DNA of 43,303 bases from Syntrophobacterales bacterium. GTDB taxonomy: Bacteria > Desulfobacterota > Desulfobaccia > Desulfobaccales > 0-14-0-80-60-11. The translations under genes were made by a program, and so were the position numbers. Under the pieces are notes generated by a model, which saw only the letters and a list, made by a program, of their open reading frames with translations, did no database searches and had not been told where the DNA came from. Below are positions 15,536 through 23,259 of the stretch, one piece after another (the stretch's first letter is position 1; each line of letters starts with the position of its first letter). The stretch spans positions 1 to 43,303 of the forward strand of contig JALNYP010000031.1 of the NCBI GenBank assembly GCA_023229795.1, in the 5' to 3' direction.

Positions 15536-16276
15536 ATGTCTCGTTTACCTCGGCAACTGGAAGGCCTGGCCCGGATGCTCACCTATATCCTGGGGCATCG
15601 GCCGGATGAATTCGGGGTGGTGCTCTCGGATGAGGGCTTCGTGCCCATCAAACACCTGCTCCAGGTCCTGACCGGGGAGCCCGGCTGGGGCTTCGTCCGC
15701 CGCCATCATCTGGACCAGCTCGTGGGACTCATGTCACCCCCGGCCTTTGAGATCATCGAGGACCGCATCCGGGCCCTGGAACCGGCCCACCTACGCCGCG
15801 AGGCGGGGGAGTCCCCCCCTGCTCTGCTTTATGCCGCTATTCCTCCCAAAGCCCACGTGCGGGTGTGGGAGGAAGGCCTGAAGCCGCCGCCGGAAGGCGA
15901 ACTGGTGCTGGCCGCGACCCCGGAGTTGGCCCTGAAGCTGGGGCGGCGGCGCGCCCCGGACCCCATCCTGGTTACGGTCCAGGCCCAGGCCGCGGCCCGG
16001 CGGCGGATCGAATTCACCGGCTACGGCGAGGGCTTCTACCTGGCCCCGGCCCTGTCCAGGGACCTGCTGCAACTGCCGACCCCGTCCCAGGCCCCGGAAA
16101 AGTCCAAAGTGGAAAAGCCCAGGCCCACAGCGCCCACTCCCGGCAGTTTTTTCCCGGACCTGCCCGGGATGTTCCAGCCCCCGGCCAAGCACCAGGGCAG
16201 AGGCAAGAAGGATGAGCCCGATTGGAAGTCCGGGGCCCGGGCCTTGCGCAAGAAGCGGCGACGGGGCGAGGAATGA
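15536..16276 (+). CDS. Divergent KptA/Tpt1 RNA 2'-phosphotransferase homologue with altered active site
   Basis: A 246-residue protein with the two-lobe layout of KptA/Tpt1, enzymes that remove an RNA 2'-phosphate using NAD+. The N-terminal lobe matches well (LARMLTYILGHRPDEFG, then DEGFVPIKHLL), as do DRIRALE (Arg77/Arg79) and the C-terminal GLKPPPEGELVLAATPELALKLGRR pattern with GRRRAPDP at 136-142. However, the essential Arg of the LRH motif is Gly20 (LGH), the LYHGT block is LYAAI (His to Ala100), and the His of the VHLS strand is replaced by Leu. About 65 further residues form a basic, Pro-rich tail ending in KKRRRGEE. Activity as a phosphotransferase is therefore doubtful. The ATG at 15536 has no clear ribosome site. 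A YdcF-like gene follows after 21 bases. Confidence 0.78.
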   Translation: MSRLPRQLEGLARMLTYILGHRPDEFGVVLSDEGFVPIKHLLQVLTGEPGWGFVRRHHLDQLVGLMSPPAFEIIEDRIRALEPAHLRREAGESPPALLYAAIPPKAHVRVWEEGLKPPPEGELVLAATPELALKLGRRRAPDPILVTVQAQAAARRRIEFTGYGEGFYLAPALSRDLLQLPTPSQAPEKSKVEKPRPTAPTPGSFFPDLPGMFQPPAKHQGRGKKDEPDWKSGARALRKKRRRGEE

Positions 16277-16297
16277 ACCGGGAAGGAGGCCAGGTCC

Positions 16298-16903
16298 ATG
16301 GATAATCACCCTAGGCCTGATTCCTCTCCTTTTCGCCCCGACCTTTCCCTCGACGCCCTCATCGTCCTGGGGGCCCGCCTCAATCCCCGGGACCAACCCG
16401 GCCGGGTGGCCCGGCTGCGCCTCACCCACGCCCTGCAGTTATGGCGACATTTATGCCCCCAGGGCTACGTGCTCCTGACCGGCGGCGTCAGGCCGGGCTG
16501 CGGCGCCTCCGAGGCCCGGGCCATGGCCGACTGGGCCCTGGACTGGGTAGGAGAAGAGTGGGGGGAGGCGCTCCGGGAAGCCCTGAAATCTTGCCTGATC
16601 CTGGAGGAGGCCAGCCGCACTACCGCGGCCTCGGCTTACCATACCCTGTCCCTGGTGCAAGGCCTGGGGTTCCAAAACATTGGTTTGGTGACGGACGCGG
16701 TCCACATTCACCGGGCCGCGTTTATCTTTCGGCGGCATTTCCACCCCCGGGACATCACCGTGCATCCCCTACCGGCCCGAGGCCTGGTGCGCCACTACTG
16801 GCACAACCGCCGTTATTGGTGGTTGGGCAAAATGGCCCTGCGGGAGGGCGGGGCCTGGGTTAAGGCATTGGCCCGTCTTGCCTTCAGGACCGAAAAAAGA
16901 TAA
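16298..16903 (+). CDS. YdcF-like DUF218 protein
   Basis: A 201-residue protein with a DUF218 (YdcF/ElyC/SanA-like) fold. The Rossmann-like start is DALIVLGARLNPRDQPGRVARLRLTHAL, followed by YVLLTGGVRPGCGASEARAM with the family's GG and SEA motif, the ILEEASRTTAASAYHTL block (relatives: E-x-S-x-T-x-E-N) and NIGLVTDAVHIHRAAFIFRRH. Family members have been linked to envelope sugar or S-adenosylmethionine binding, without an agreed reaction. No membrane segment is seen here, unlike ElyC or SanA. A GGAGG site lies before the ATG. It probably shares a transcript with the KptA-like gene, and a good intrinsic terminator follows at 16941-16966. Confidence 0.85.
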   Translation: MDNHPRPDSSPFRPDLSLDALIVLGARLNPRDQPGRVARLRLTHALQLWRHLCPQGYVLLTGGVRPGCGASEARAMADWALDWVGEEWGEALREALKSCLILEEASRTTAASAYHTLSLVQGLGFQNIGLVTDAVHIHRAAFIFRRHFHPRDITVHPLPARGLVRHYWHNRRYWWLGKMALREGGAWVKALARLAFRTEKR

Positions 16904-16940
16904 TTTGACAAGCTGTTGATATTGGCCGCAGGTAAGGGTC

Positions 16941-16966
16941 GGGGACAATATTCTGTCCCCTTTTTT
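16941..16966 (+). terminator. Intrinsic terminator after the YdcF-like gene
   Basis: The stem GGGGACA (16941-16947) pairs with TGTCCCC (16954-16960) over a 6-base loop and is followed by TTTTTT. It lies 38 bases after the stop of the YdcF-like gene and 19 bases before the permease start. Confidence 0.88.
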
Positions 16967-16984
16967 ATTATCAAGGTAACCTGA

Positions 16985-18230
16985 ATGAACCTGGCAATGA
17001 ACCCGGCAACCCTGATTTTCCTCCTCACCTATATCCTGGTGGCCCTGGGGGAAAACAGTCCCCGCAAATTGGACCGCCCCACCGCCGCGCTGTTGGGCGC
17101 GGTGCTTATGGTGGCTACCGGGGCTCTATCCCGGGCCGAAGCCCGGGCCGCCATCGATATGAGCACCCTGGCGGTCTTGTTCGGCCTGATGCTGCTCTTA
17201 ACCATCCTCCTGCAAAGCGGCCTTTCCCACCTGGCTGGCCTTCAAGGCTTTGGGCCGTTGCCGCAGTCCCCAAAGCCTGCTGGCCCTGGTAGTCTTTACC
17301 GCCGGCTTTGGGTCCGCCTTGATGCTCAATGATACGGTCTGTTTATTGGGCACCCCGCTGCTGCTGGAAATGACGGCCCAGGCGGGCCTCCCCGCCGCTC
17401 CTTATCTCCTGGCCCTGGCCACCAGCGCCAACATCGGCAGCGTCATGACCCTGACCGGCAATCCTCAAAATATCATTATCGGCCAGGCTTCGGGAATGAG
17501 TTGGGCCACGTTTGCCTTGCGCATGGCGCCGGTGGGCGCCCTGTGCCTGGTGGCCAATTGGCTAGTGCTGGCCCTGTTCTTTCACCGGCGTCTGGGTAAA
17601 GAGTGTTTCATCGGCACCAGAAGCGTCCCTCCCGAGCTGCACGTGCACCCCCGGCTGGCTTTGAAAAGCGTCCTGGTCTTTGTAGGTCTGATCATTGCCT
17701 TCCTCTGGGGGTTGCCCATGGACTTTGCGGCGGTGGCGGCCGGCACGCTCCTTTTGGTCTGGTCCAACCGCCCACCCCGGGAGGCTCTGGTTCGCCTAGA
17801 TTGGACCCTCTTACTCTTCTTTGCCGGGCTGTTCATCGTGGTTCAAGGCTTCATGAAGGCCGATAATTTGTTGCTGTCCCATTTGGAACAGTGGATGAGG
17901 CCCTGGAGCGAGCACCTGGATTGGCGGAATATCGGGCTGCTGAGCACCGCGGTTGTCATCGGGAGCAATATCTTTTCCAACGTCCCTCTGGTGCTCATCG
18001 GCAGTCATTGGGTTGAAAAGATGGCCAACCCGCAATTTTTCTGGCTGCTGCTTTCCCTGACCAGCACCCTGGCCGGCAACCTGACTCTGTTCGGCAGTGT
18101 GGCCAATGTGATCGTGGCCCAGGGCGCTCAGAAACAATCGCCCTTAAAATTCAGGGATTTCTTGTGGGTGGGTATTCCCGTTACCGTTGTGACCACGGCC
18201 TTAGGGGTGCTGATGTTATGGGCTTTTTAG
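16985..18230 (+). pseudogene. ArsB/NhaD-like (SLC13-type) permease, split by a one-base frameshift
   Basis: The protein would be about 414 residues with many membrane helices. Codons from 16985 encode the first part in one frame (up to LLQSGLS); the homologous continuation TWLAFKALGRCRSPQS lies in the next frame and runs to 18230. Dropping one base in the CCC run at 17226-17228 restores a continuous protein (SGLSTWLAFKAL). The first frame otherwise ends at 17332. Signature blocks are LNDTVCLLGTPLLLE and SANIGSVMTLTGNPQNIIIG, known from ArsB, NhaD and citrate/anion permeases; the repeat in the second half is SNIFSNVPLVLIG with NLTLFGSVANVIV. The substrate is unknown (arsenite, anions or Na+/H+). 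It may be a true recent mutation, or an error in the sequence, because everything else is well preserved. Confidence 0.85.
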
Positions 18231-18235
18231 GGTAG

Positions 18236-18286
18236 AGCTGAAAAGCGGCGTGGTTTACCCTTCACGGGGCCGGTTCCGCTTCAGCT
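18236..18286. other. Imperfect hairpin after the permease
   Basis: AGCTGAAAAGCGG (18236-18248) can pair with CCGCTTCAGCT (18276-18286) with a two-base bulge. It starts 6 bases after the permease stop. No T tract follows, so it is not a typical intrinsic terminator; it may stabilise the 3' end or mark a different termination mode. Confidence 0.45.
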
Positions 18287-18376
18287 AAGTGACGAGGGCG
18301 CAAGGAGAAAACCCCTTGGCCGGCCTTTCCCCACCTCCCTGCTCGTTTCGACCCGCCAGAAAAAAGAAAAATTTGC

Positions 18377-18405
18377 TTGACACTCGGGCGGATTGGTAAT
18401 AAAAA
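18377..18405 (+). promoter_or_regulatory. Candidate promoter of the nuo operon
   Basis: TTGACA (18377-18382) is a perfect -35 element, followed after 17 bases by TAAAAA (18400-18405; four of six). Transcription would start near 18412, leaving a leader of about 50 bases to the ATG at 18462. It is the only good match in the 231 bases between the permease and nuoEF. Confidence 0.5.
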
Positions 18406-18461
18406 CTCCTGGTAATAAAGAAATTTTTCACAAAGAAACATCTCACAATGGGTCGATAAGG

Positions 18462-20309
18462 ATGGAGATCAAAACTCCCGTCAGCGCCGCGTTAAGCCCC
18501 GAGCAGATATCCGCTATCCAGGATGTCGTCAGCCGTCAAAAAGCCGTCAAAGGCGGAGTGTTGCCCGCCCTGCACGAAGTGCAGTCCATTTGCGGCAACT
18601 GGCTGCCCCTGGAAGCCCTGAAGCTGATCAGTGAGGGCATGGATATTCCCTACGCCTACCTTTACGGCGTCATGAGCTTTTACACCATGTACTCGCCGAC
18701 GCCCCGGGGGAAGTTTATCGTCCGCATGTGCGAATCGCCCCCCTGCCACATCCTGGGGGCCGATAACCTCCTGGACGTGCTCACCGGCGAGTTGGGCATC
18801 AAGGTGGGAGATACTACCACCGACGGCCTCTTCACCCTGGAACACACCGCCTGCCTGGGGGTCTGCGAGGTCTCACCGGCCATGCAGATCAACGAGGTAG
18901 TGTTCGGGCGCCTCACCCCGGAACGCATCAAAAATATCATCGCCGATTACCGGGCCGGCAAGGTCGTGGACTACCGGACCCTGCCCCGGACCACCAATCC
19001 CTTGAGCGATTATGTGGCGAGCGGCGATGAGTTGGTGCTCCTGGCCAACGTGGATCAGATCGATCCCTTGAGCCTGGACGCGTATCTGGAGCGGGGCGGC
19101 TATGAGGGCCTCAAAAAGGCCCTGGCCATGAGCCAGGAAGAGGTGGTCAACACGGTGAAAGACTCCGGCCTCAGAGGCCGGGGCGGCGCCGGCTTCCCCA
19201 CCGGGCTCAAGTGGTCTTTCACCCGGCCCAACCCCACTGTCCCCAAGTACATCGTCTGCAACGCCGACGAAGGCGAACCCGGCACCATCAAGGACCGCTA
19301 TATCATGGAAGGCGATCCGCACCGGGTGCTGGAAGGCATGGCCATCGCGGGCTACGCGGTGGGGGCGAACTACGGTTATATCTATGTGCGGGGCGAATAT
19401 TACCTGTGCATGTACCGGCTCAATAAGGCTATCGAGGCGGCTGAGGCCCAGGGTCTATTGGGCGATAATATCCAGGGTACCGGATTTTCTTTCCATATCA
19501 AGGTGCAGACCGGCGGCGGCTCGTATGTGTGCGGCGAAGAAACCGCGCTCATCGAGTCCATCGAAGGGAAACGCGGCAACCCGCGGGTGAAGCCGCCCTT
19601 CCCCGGCGTAGTCGGCGTCTGGGGCCAACCCACCATCGTCAACAACGTCGAATCCCTGGCCAACGTGCCGGGCATCGTGGTCAACGGCTCCGAGTGGTAC
19701 AAGTCCAAGGGTACCGCGGACGCGGCGGGCACCAAGATCTTCCAGGTGGTAGGCCAGGTAAAGAACCCCGGCATCGTGGAAGCCAACTGCGGCATGACGG
19801 TGCGGGAGCTCATCGACAAATACGGCGGCGGCGTCAAAGATGGCCGGCAGTTCAAGACTTGCCAGACCGGCGGCTCCAGTTTCGGGTTCTTCAAGGACGA
19901 GCACCTGGACACCCCCATGGAATACATGGCCATGGCCAAGGCCAACGGTGCTCTCGGTTCCGGCACCATGCTGGTCATGGACGACACCACCTGCGTGGTG
20001 GACGTGGTCAGGTCTATCCTCTATTTCTTCCAGCACGAGTCCTGCGGGTTCTGCCTGCCCTGCCGCAGGGGCACCCGGGTGCTCTACGAGCTCATCAGCA
20101 AAGTAGCTACGGGCCAAGGCACCGCGGCGGACCTGGACCGGATGATATCGATCGCTCAGGTCATGATGGATGCCTCCAACTGCGCCCTGGGCATGAGCCC
20201 TTTGTTCTTCGTCACGACCACCATCGAACGCTTCCGGGACGAATACGACGCCCACCTGGCCGGGAACTGCCCGCTGGGGGTATGCAAAGCGGACTCCCAT
20301 TCCCATTAA
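18462..20309 (+). CDS. nuoEF: NADH-quinone oxidoreductase, fused NuoE-NuoF subunit
   Basis: One 615-residue protein carries both NuoE and NuoF. Residues 1-160 are the NuoE thioredoxin-like domain, with the 2Fe-2S ligands Cys90 and Cys95 (CESPPC) and Cys131 and Cys135 (CLGVC). From about residue 180 follows a full NuoF: the FMN/NADH loop GLRGRGGAGFPTG, CNADEGEPGTIKDRYIME, the SLBB-like middle, and the N3 4Fe-4S ligands Cys528, Cys531, Cys534 (SCGFCLPCR) and Cys574 (NCALG). It oxidises NADH with FMN and feeds electrons to NuoG. The ATG at 18462 starts directly before NuoE homology; an upstream TTG frame is unlikely. The ribosome site is poor (AAGG abuts the ATG). The gene stands first in the operon, ahead of nuoA. 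Confidence 0.95.
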   Translation: MEIKTPVSAALSPEQISAIQDVVSRQKAVKGGVLPALHEVQSICGNWLPLEALKLISEGMDIPYAYLYGVMSFYTMYSPTPRGKFIVRMCESPPCHILGADNLLDVLTGELGIKVGDTTTDGLFTLEHTACLGVCEVSPAMQINEVVFGRLTPERIKNIIADYRAGKVVDYRTLPRTTNPLSDYVASGDELVLLANVDQIDPLSLDAYLERGGYEGLKKALAMSQEEVVNTVKDSGLRGRGGAGFPTGLKWSFTRPNPTVPKYIVCNADEGEPGTIKDRYIMEGDPHRVLEGMAIAGYAVGANYGYIYVRGEYYLCMYRLNKAIEAAEAQGLLGDNIQGTGFSFHIKVQTGGGSYVCGEETALIESIEGKRGNPRVKPPFPGVVGVWGQPTIVNNVESLANVPGIVVNGSEWYKSKGTADAAGTKIFQVVGQVKNPGIVEANCGMTVRELIDKYGGGVKDGRQFKTCQTGGSSFGFFKDEHLDTPMEYMAMAKANGALGSGTMLVMDDTTCVVDVVRSILYFFQHESCGFCLPCRRGTRVLYELISKVATGQGTAADLDRMISIAQVMMDASNCALGMSPLFFVTTTIERFRDEYDAHLAGNCPLGVCKADSHSH

Positions 20310-20330
20310 GGTGGGAAGGTTTATATAGAG

Positions 20331-20353
20331 GTAGGGGGGGGTACCCCCCCTAC
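20331..20353. repeat. GC-rich palindrome between nuoEF and nuoA
   Basis: GTAGGGGGGG (20331-20340) and CCCCCCCTAC (20344-20353) form a perfect 10-base stem with loop GTA. No T tract follows, and the operon continues. The GTAGGG ends resemble those of the element at 42028-42086. Confidence 0.75.
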
Positions 20354-20408
20354 ATTGGCATTAACGGGAATCTCCTTAATTCGAAGCACGGTTGCTAAGG
20401 ATTAATTT

Positions 20409-20765
20409 ATGCTGATCAACTACTTGCCGGTTTTACTCTTCATGGTTATCGCCGTCGGGCTGGTGGGGATGATTGTGCTCTTGTCCGAAATCCTCGGCAA
20501 GAAGAAGCACTTCCCGGCCAAGGACATACCGTATGAGTGCGGTATGGACCCCATCGGCGACGCCCGCAGCCGCTACTCGGTGCGGTTCTATGTCATTGCC
20601 ATGTTCTTCATCGTGTTCGACATTGAAGCCATTTTCCTCTATCCCTGGGCGGTGATCTTCAAGTCCCTGGGCTGGTTCGGCTTCGTCGAAATGCTGGTGT
20701 TTATCGGCATCCTGGTGGTGGGCCTGGTGTATGTGTGGGGCAAGGGCGCCCTGGAGTGGGAGTAA
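20409..20765 (+). CDS. nuoA: NADH-quinone oxidoreductase subunit A
   Basis: A 118-residue membrane subunit of complex I with three predicted helices: residues about 5-30, 60-85 and 90-112. The loop ECGMDPIGDARSRYSVRFY and the helix IAMFFIVFDIEAIFLYPWA are the most conserved blocks of the family; the acidic residues there help couple quinone reduction to ion movement near NuoH and NuoJ. Length is normal. The ATG has a TAAGGAT site 8 bases ahead. It follows nuoEF after 99 bases that hold a long palindrome, and nuoB follows after 113 bases that hold a dispersed repeat, so the operon is spaced loosely here. Confidence 0.96.
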   Translation: MLINYLPVLLFMVIAVGLVGMIVLLSEILGKKKHFPAKDIPYECGMDPIGDARSRYSVRFYVIAMFFIVFDIEAIFLYPWAVIFKSLGWFGFVEMLVFIGILVVGLVYVWGKGALEWE

Positions 20766-20771
20766 CAAAGA

Positions 20772-20803
20772 CGGTTCTGGGTTTTGGGTTTTAGGTTCCG
20801 GGG
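20772..20803. repeat. 32-base dispersed repeat, copy 2
   Basis: The sequence with core GGTTCTGGGTTTTGGGTTTT is the reverse complement of 15497-15528 with one mismatch in 32 bases. It lies between nuoA and nuoB, so the two copies are in opposite orientation and both are intergenic. Confidence 0.85.
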
Positions 20804-20878
20804 TTTTTTAGCACGAGTTTCCCTGAGACTTAAGAACGAGAAACCAAAAACGACCAACAGTTTTTTTGGAGCATTGGA

Positions 20879-21397
20879 ATGGGCATAGAAGAACACCTCG
20901 GCTATAACGTCTTGACTACCACCCTGGAGAAGCTGGTGGATTGGGGCCGGAAGAATTCGCTATGGCCCGCCACCTTCGGGTTGGCCTGTTGCGCCATCGA
21001 AATGATCTGCACCGCGGCCAACCGCTATGACATCGCCCGCTTCGGGATGGAGGCCTTTAGGGCTAGCCCCCGCCAGGCGGACGTGATCATCATCGCCGGC
21101 ACCGTGGTGAAAAAGATGATGCCGGCCATCCAGCGGGTCTATGACCAGATGAGCGAACCCAAGTGGGTCATCGCCATGGGGGCCTGCGCCACCTCCGGGG
21201 GGATTTTCGACTCCTACGCCGTAGTCCAGGGCATCGATAAGTACCTGCCGGTGGATGTTTACGTCCCCGGCTGCCCGCCCCGGCCCGAGGGCCTGCTGTA
21301 TGGCATCTTGAAGCTCCATGAAAAGATTTTGAAAGATCCCTTCCTGACCGAGCGCTACAAAAAAGGCCTGCAGGCCCGGCGGGAGGTGGCGGCATGA
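20879..21397 (+). CDS. nuoB: NADH-quinone oxidoreductase subunit B
   Basis: A 172-residue subunit of the connecting (Q) module. It holds the last cluster of the chain, N2, bound by tandem Cys37-Cys38 (GLACCAIEM), Cys103 (GACATSGG) and Cys132 (PGCPPRPE), and passes electrons to quinone at the NuoB-NuoD interface. The conserved RYDIARFGMEAFRASPRQADV segment is also present. Length matches the family. GGAG lies before the ATG. The stop overlaps the nuoC start (ATGA at 21394-21397), which implies coupled translation. Confidence 0.97.
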   Translation: MGIEEHLGYNVLTTTLEKLVDWGRKNSLWPATFGLACCAIEMICTAANRYDIARFGMEAFRASPRQADVIIIAGTVVKKMMPAIQRVYDQMSEPKWVIAMGACATSGGIFDSYAVVQGIDKYLPVDVYVPGCPPRPEGLLYGILKLHEKILKDPFLTERYKKGLQARREVAA

Positions 21398-21849
21398 ACC
21401 CAGCGGTGGCTCTGCTCGAAGAGAAGTTCCCCGAAGACGTGGTCGAAGTGGTGGAATTCCGGGGGGACACCACCATCGTGGTGAAACCCGAGCGCATCGT
21501 GGACATCTGCCAGGCCCTGAAAGACGGCCATGAGACCTCGTTTAAATACCTGTCGATGATCGCGGGCATGGATTATCTGCCGGCCAGCCCGCGCTTTGGC
21601 CTGGTTTATAACCTTTACTGCCATAAGAACCACAGCCGCATCACCTTGAAGACCTTGCTTACGGACGACCAGGCCCCGGCCGTTGATTCCGTGTCGTCGG
21701 TATGGTCCACGGCCATTTGGCACGAACGCGAGGCCTACGACATGATGGGCATCCGCTTCAAGGGCCATCCCGACCTGCGGCGCCTCATGATGCCCGCGGA
21801 TTGGGTGGGGCACCCGCAGCGGAAGGATTATCCCTTAAAGGGCATGTAG
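21394..21849 (+). CDS. nuoC: NADH-quinone oxidoreductase subunit C
   Basis: A 151-residue 30-kDa-type subunit of the Q module. The C-terminal signature is complete: SVWSTAIWHEREAYDMMG, then IRFKGHPDLRRLMMP and GHPQRKDYPLKG. It has no cofactor and stabilises NuoB, NuoD and NuoI. It is a separate gene here, unlike the NuoCD fusion of enterobacteria. The start overlaps nuoB by four bases. A 127-base gap follows before nuoD, with a GC-rich stretch that can form an imperfect CCCC/GGGG hairpin. Confidence 0.96.
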   Translation: MNPAVALLEEKFPEDVVEVVEFRGDTTIVVKPERIVDICQALKDGHETSFKYLSMIAGMDYLPASPRFGLVYNLYCHKNHSRITLKTLLTDDQAPAVDSVSSVWSTAIWHEREAYDMMGIRFKGHPDLRRLMMPADWVGHPQRKDYPLKGM

Positions 21850-21976
21850 CCCAACTGCGCCGGGCTGCCGCGCCGCCCCGCTGCTCAGGGGGCGAAAAGG
21901 GAAAAATTTAATAGGCGGGCGCTTACCGACCCGATATATGCTGAACCGCCAACGACATTGATTTTAGGATAACCCC

Positions 21977-23179
21977 ATGAATCAAGCCGGAACCATGACA
22001 CGCACCGAAACCATGCTGCTGAACGTGGGCCCGTCCCATCCCAGCACCCACGGGGTCCTTCGGGTCCTGGTGGAGCTGGACGGCGAGCTCATCCTCAGCG
22101 CCGACCCGGACATCGGTTACCTCCACCGCGGCATCGAAAAGATGTGCGAATACCGCACCTACCACCGGTGCCTGCCCCTGATGAACCGGGTGGATTACCT
22201 GGCCGGAGAAGTGAACAACTTCGGTTTCTGCCTGGCGGTGGAAAAGCTCCTGGGCGTCGAAGTCCCCAAGCGGGCCCAGTATATCCGGGTAATGATCGCG
22301 GAGCTGACCCGGATCGCCTCGCACCTCTTCTGGCTGGGCACCCACGGCCACGACCTCGGGGCCATGACTCCCTTGTTTTACGCCTTTCGGGAGCGGGAAA
22401 AAATCATGGACCTGTGCGAGCTGGCCTCCGGGGCCCGGATGTTCCCGCTCTATTTCCGCATCGGCGGCCTGGCCGCGGACCTGCCCGACGGCTTCATCCC
22501 CGCGGCCTGGGAATTCGTCAAGTCCTTCGACAAGAACTGGCAGGACTATGACAACCTCCTGACCCAGAACATCATCTGGAAGCAACGTACCATCGGCGTG
22601 GGCACCATGAGCGCCGACGACGCCCTGGATTGGGGCTGGTCCGGCCCCATGGCCCGAGGCTGCGGGATCGATTGGGACCTGCGACGCGACAACCCCTATT
22701 CCAGCTACGACGAATTCGATTTCGAAGTGCCCCTGGGCACCGGCGCCGGCGACACCTACTCCCGCTACCTGGTACGGATGCAGGAAATGCTCCAGAGCAA
22801 CCGCATCGTTAAGCAGGCCCTGGAAAAGATCGCCCAAACCGAGCCGGGGGATATCAAGTGCGCCGACCCGCGGGTGTCTCTGCCGCCCAAGGAGAAGGTC
22901 TATAGCGACATCGCCAGTCTGATCAACCACTTCAAGCTGATTCAGGAAGGCATCACGCCGCCTAAGGGCGAAGTTTACCAGTGCATCGAGGCCCCCAAGG
23001 GCGAAATGGGATTTTATATCGTCAGCGACGGCGGGCCCCAGGCCTTCCGGCTGAAGATCAGGACGCCGTCCTTCGTGGTGCTGGGCTCCCTGGACAAGCT
23101 GGCCCGGGGACGCTTGCTGGCGGATTTGATTGCGATCATCGGCACCATGGACATCGTGCTGGCGGACGTGGACAGATAA
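21977..23179 (+). CDS. nuoD: NADH-quinone oxidoreductase subunit D
   Basis: A 400-residue 49-kDa-type subunit that forms the quinone pocket with NuoB and NuoH. The diagnostic blocks are NVGPSHPSTHGVLRVLVELDGE with the quinone-contact His, YLHRGIEKMCEYRTYHRCLPLMNRVDYL, ELTRIASHLFWLGTHGHDLGAMT, and the last segment MDIVLADVDR. It is the relative of the large subunit of group 4 NiFe hydrogenases but lacks the Cys pairs for nickel, as expected. The ATG follows AGGAT, and a second in-frame ATG lies 8 codons in. The next complex I gene, nuoG, is separated by an unrelated small gene. Confidence 0.97.
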   Translation: MNQAGTMTRTETMLLNVGPSHPSTHGVLRVLVELDGELILSADPDIGYLHRGIEKMCEYRTYHRCLPLMNRVDYLAGEVNNFGFCLAVEKLLGVEVPKRAQYIRVMIAELTRIASHLFWLGTHGHDLGAMTPLFYAFREREKIMDLCELASGARMFPLYFRIGGLAADLPDGFIPAAWEFVKSFDKNWQDYDNLLTQNIIWKQRTIGVGTMSADDALDWGWSGPMARGCGIDWDLRRDNPYSSYDEFDFEVPLGTGAGDTYSRYLVRMQEMLQSNRIVKQALEKIAQTEPGDIKCADPRVSLPPKEKVYSDIASLINHFKLIQEGITPPKGEVYQCIEAPKGEMGFYIVSDGGPQAFRLKIRTPSFVVLGSLDKLARGRLLADLIAIIGTMDIVLADVDR

Positions 23180-23181
23180 TG

Positions 23182-23234
23182 GTAGGGCGGGTGTCCCCGC
23201 CCGCCGGCGCTGCCGAAAATTGTCGGCGGGCCGG
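23182..23234. repeat. GC-rich palindromic element directly after nuoD
   Basis: GGGCGGGTGTCCCCGCCC forms one hairpin (from 23185), and CCCGCC near 23199 can also pair with GGCGGG near 23225. The element begins 3 bases after the nuoD stop and contains GTAGGGCGGG, similar to the 42028 element. It occupies most of the gap before the small exported protein gene. Confidence 0.65.
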
Positions 23235-23259
23235 TTAGACGAACTCATTCCGGTGATTT

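Noticed and set aside
15349..15582. N-terminal extension of the HEXXH protein to 15582
   Set aside because: The extension translates the 32-base dispersed repeat (WVLGFRFWG) and crosses the divergent promoter region, so it is unlikely to be protein.
21923..23248. Open frame of 441 codons on the minus strand opposite nuoD
   Set aside because: The plus-strand nuoD is certain, and the antisense product is His-, Gly- and Asp-rich without any domain, as expected from high GC at third codon positions.
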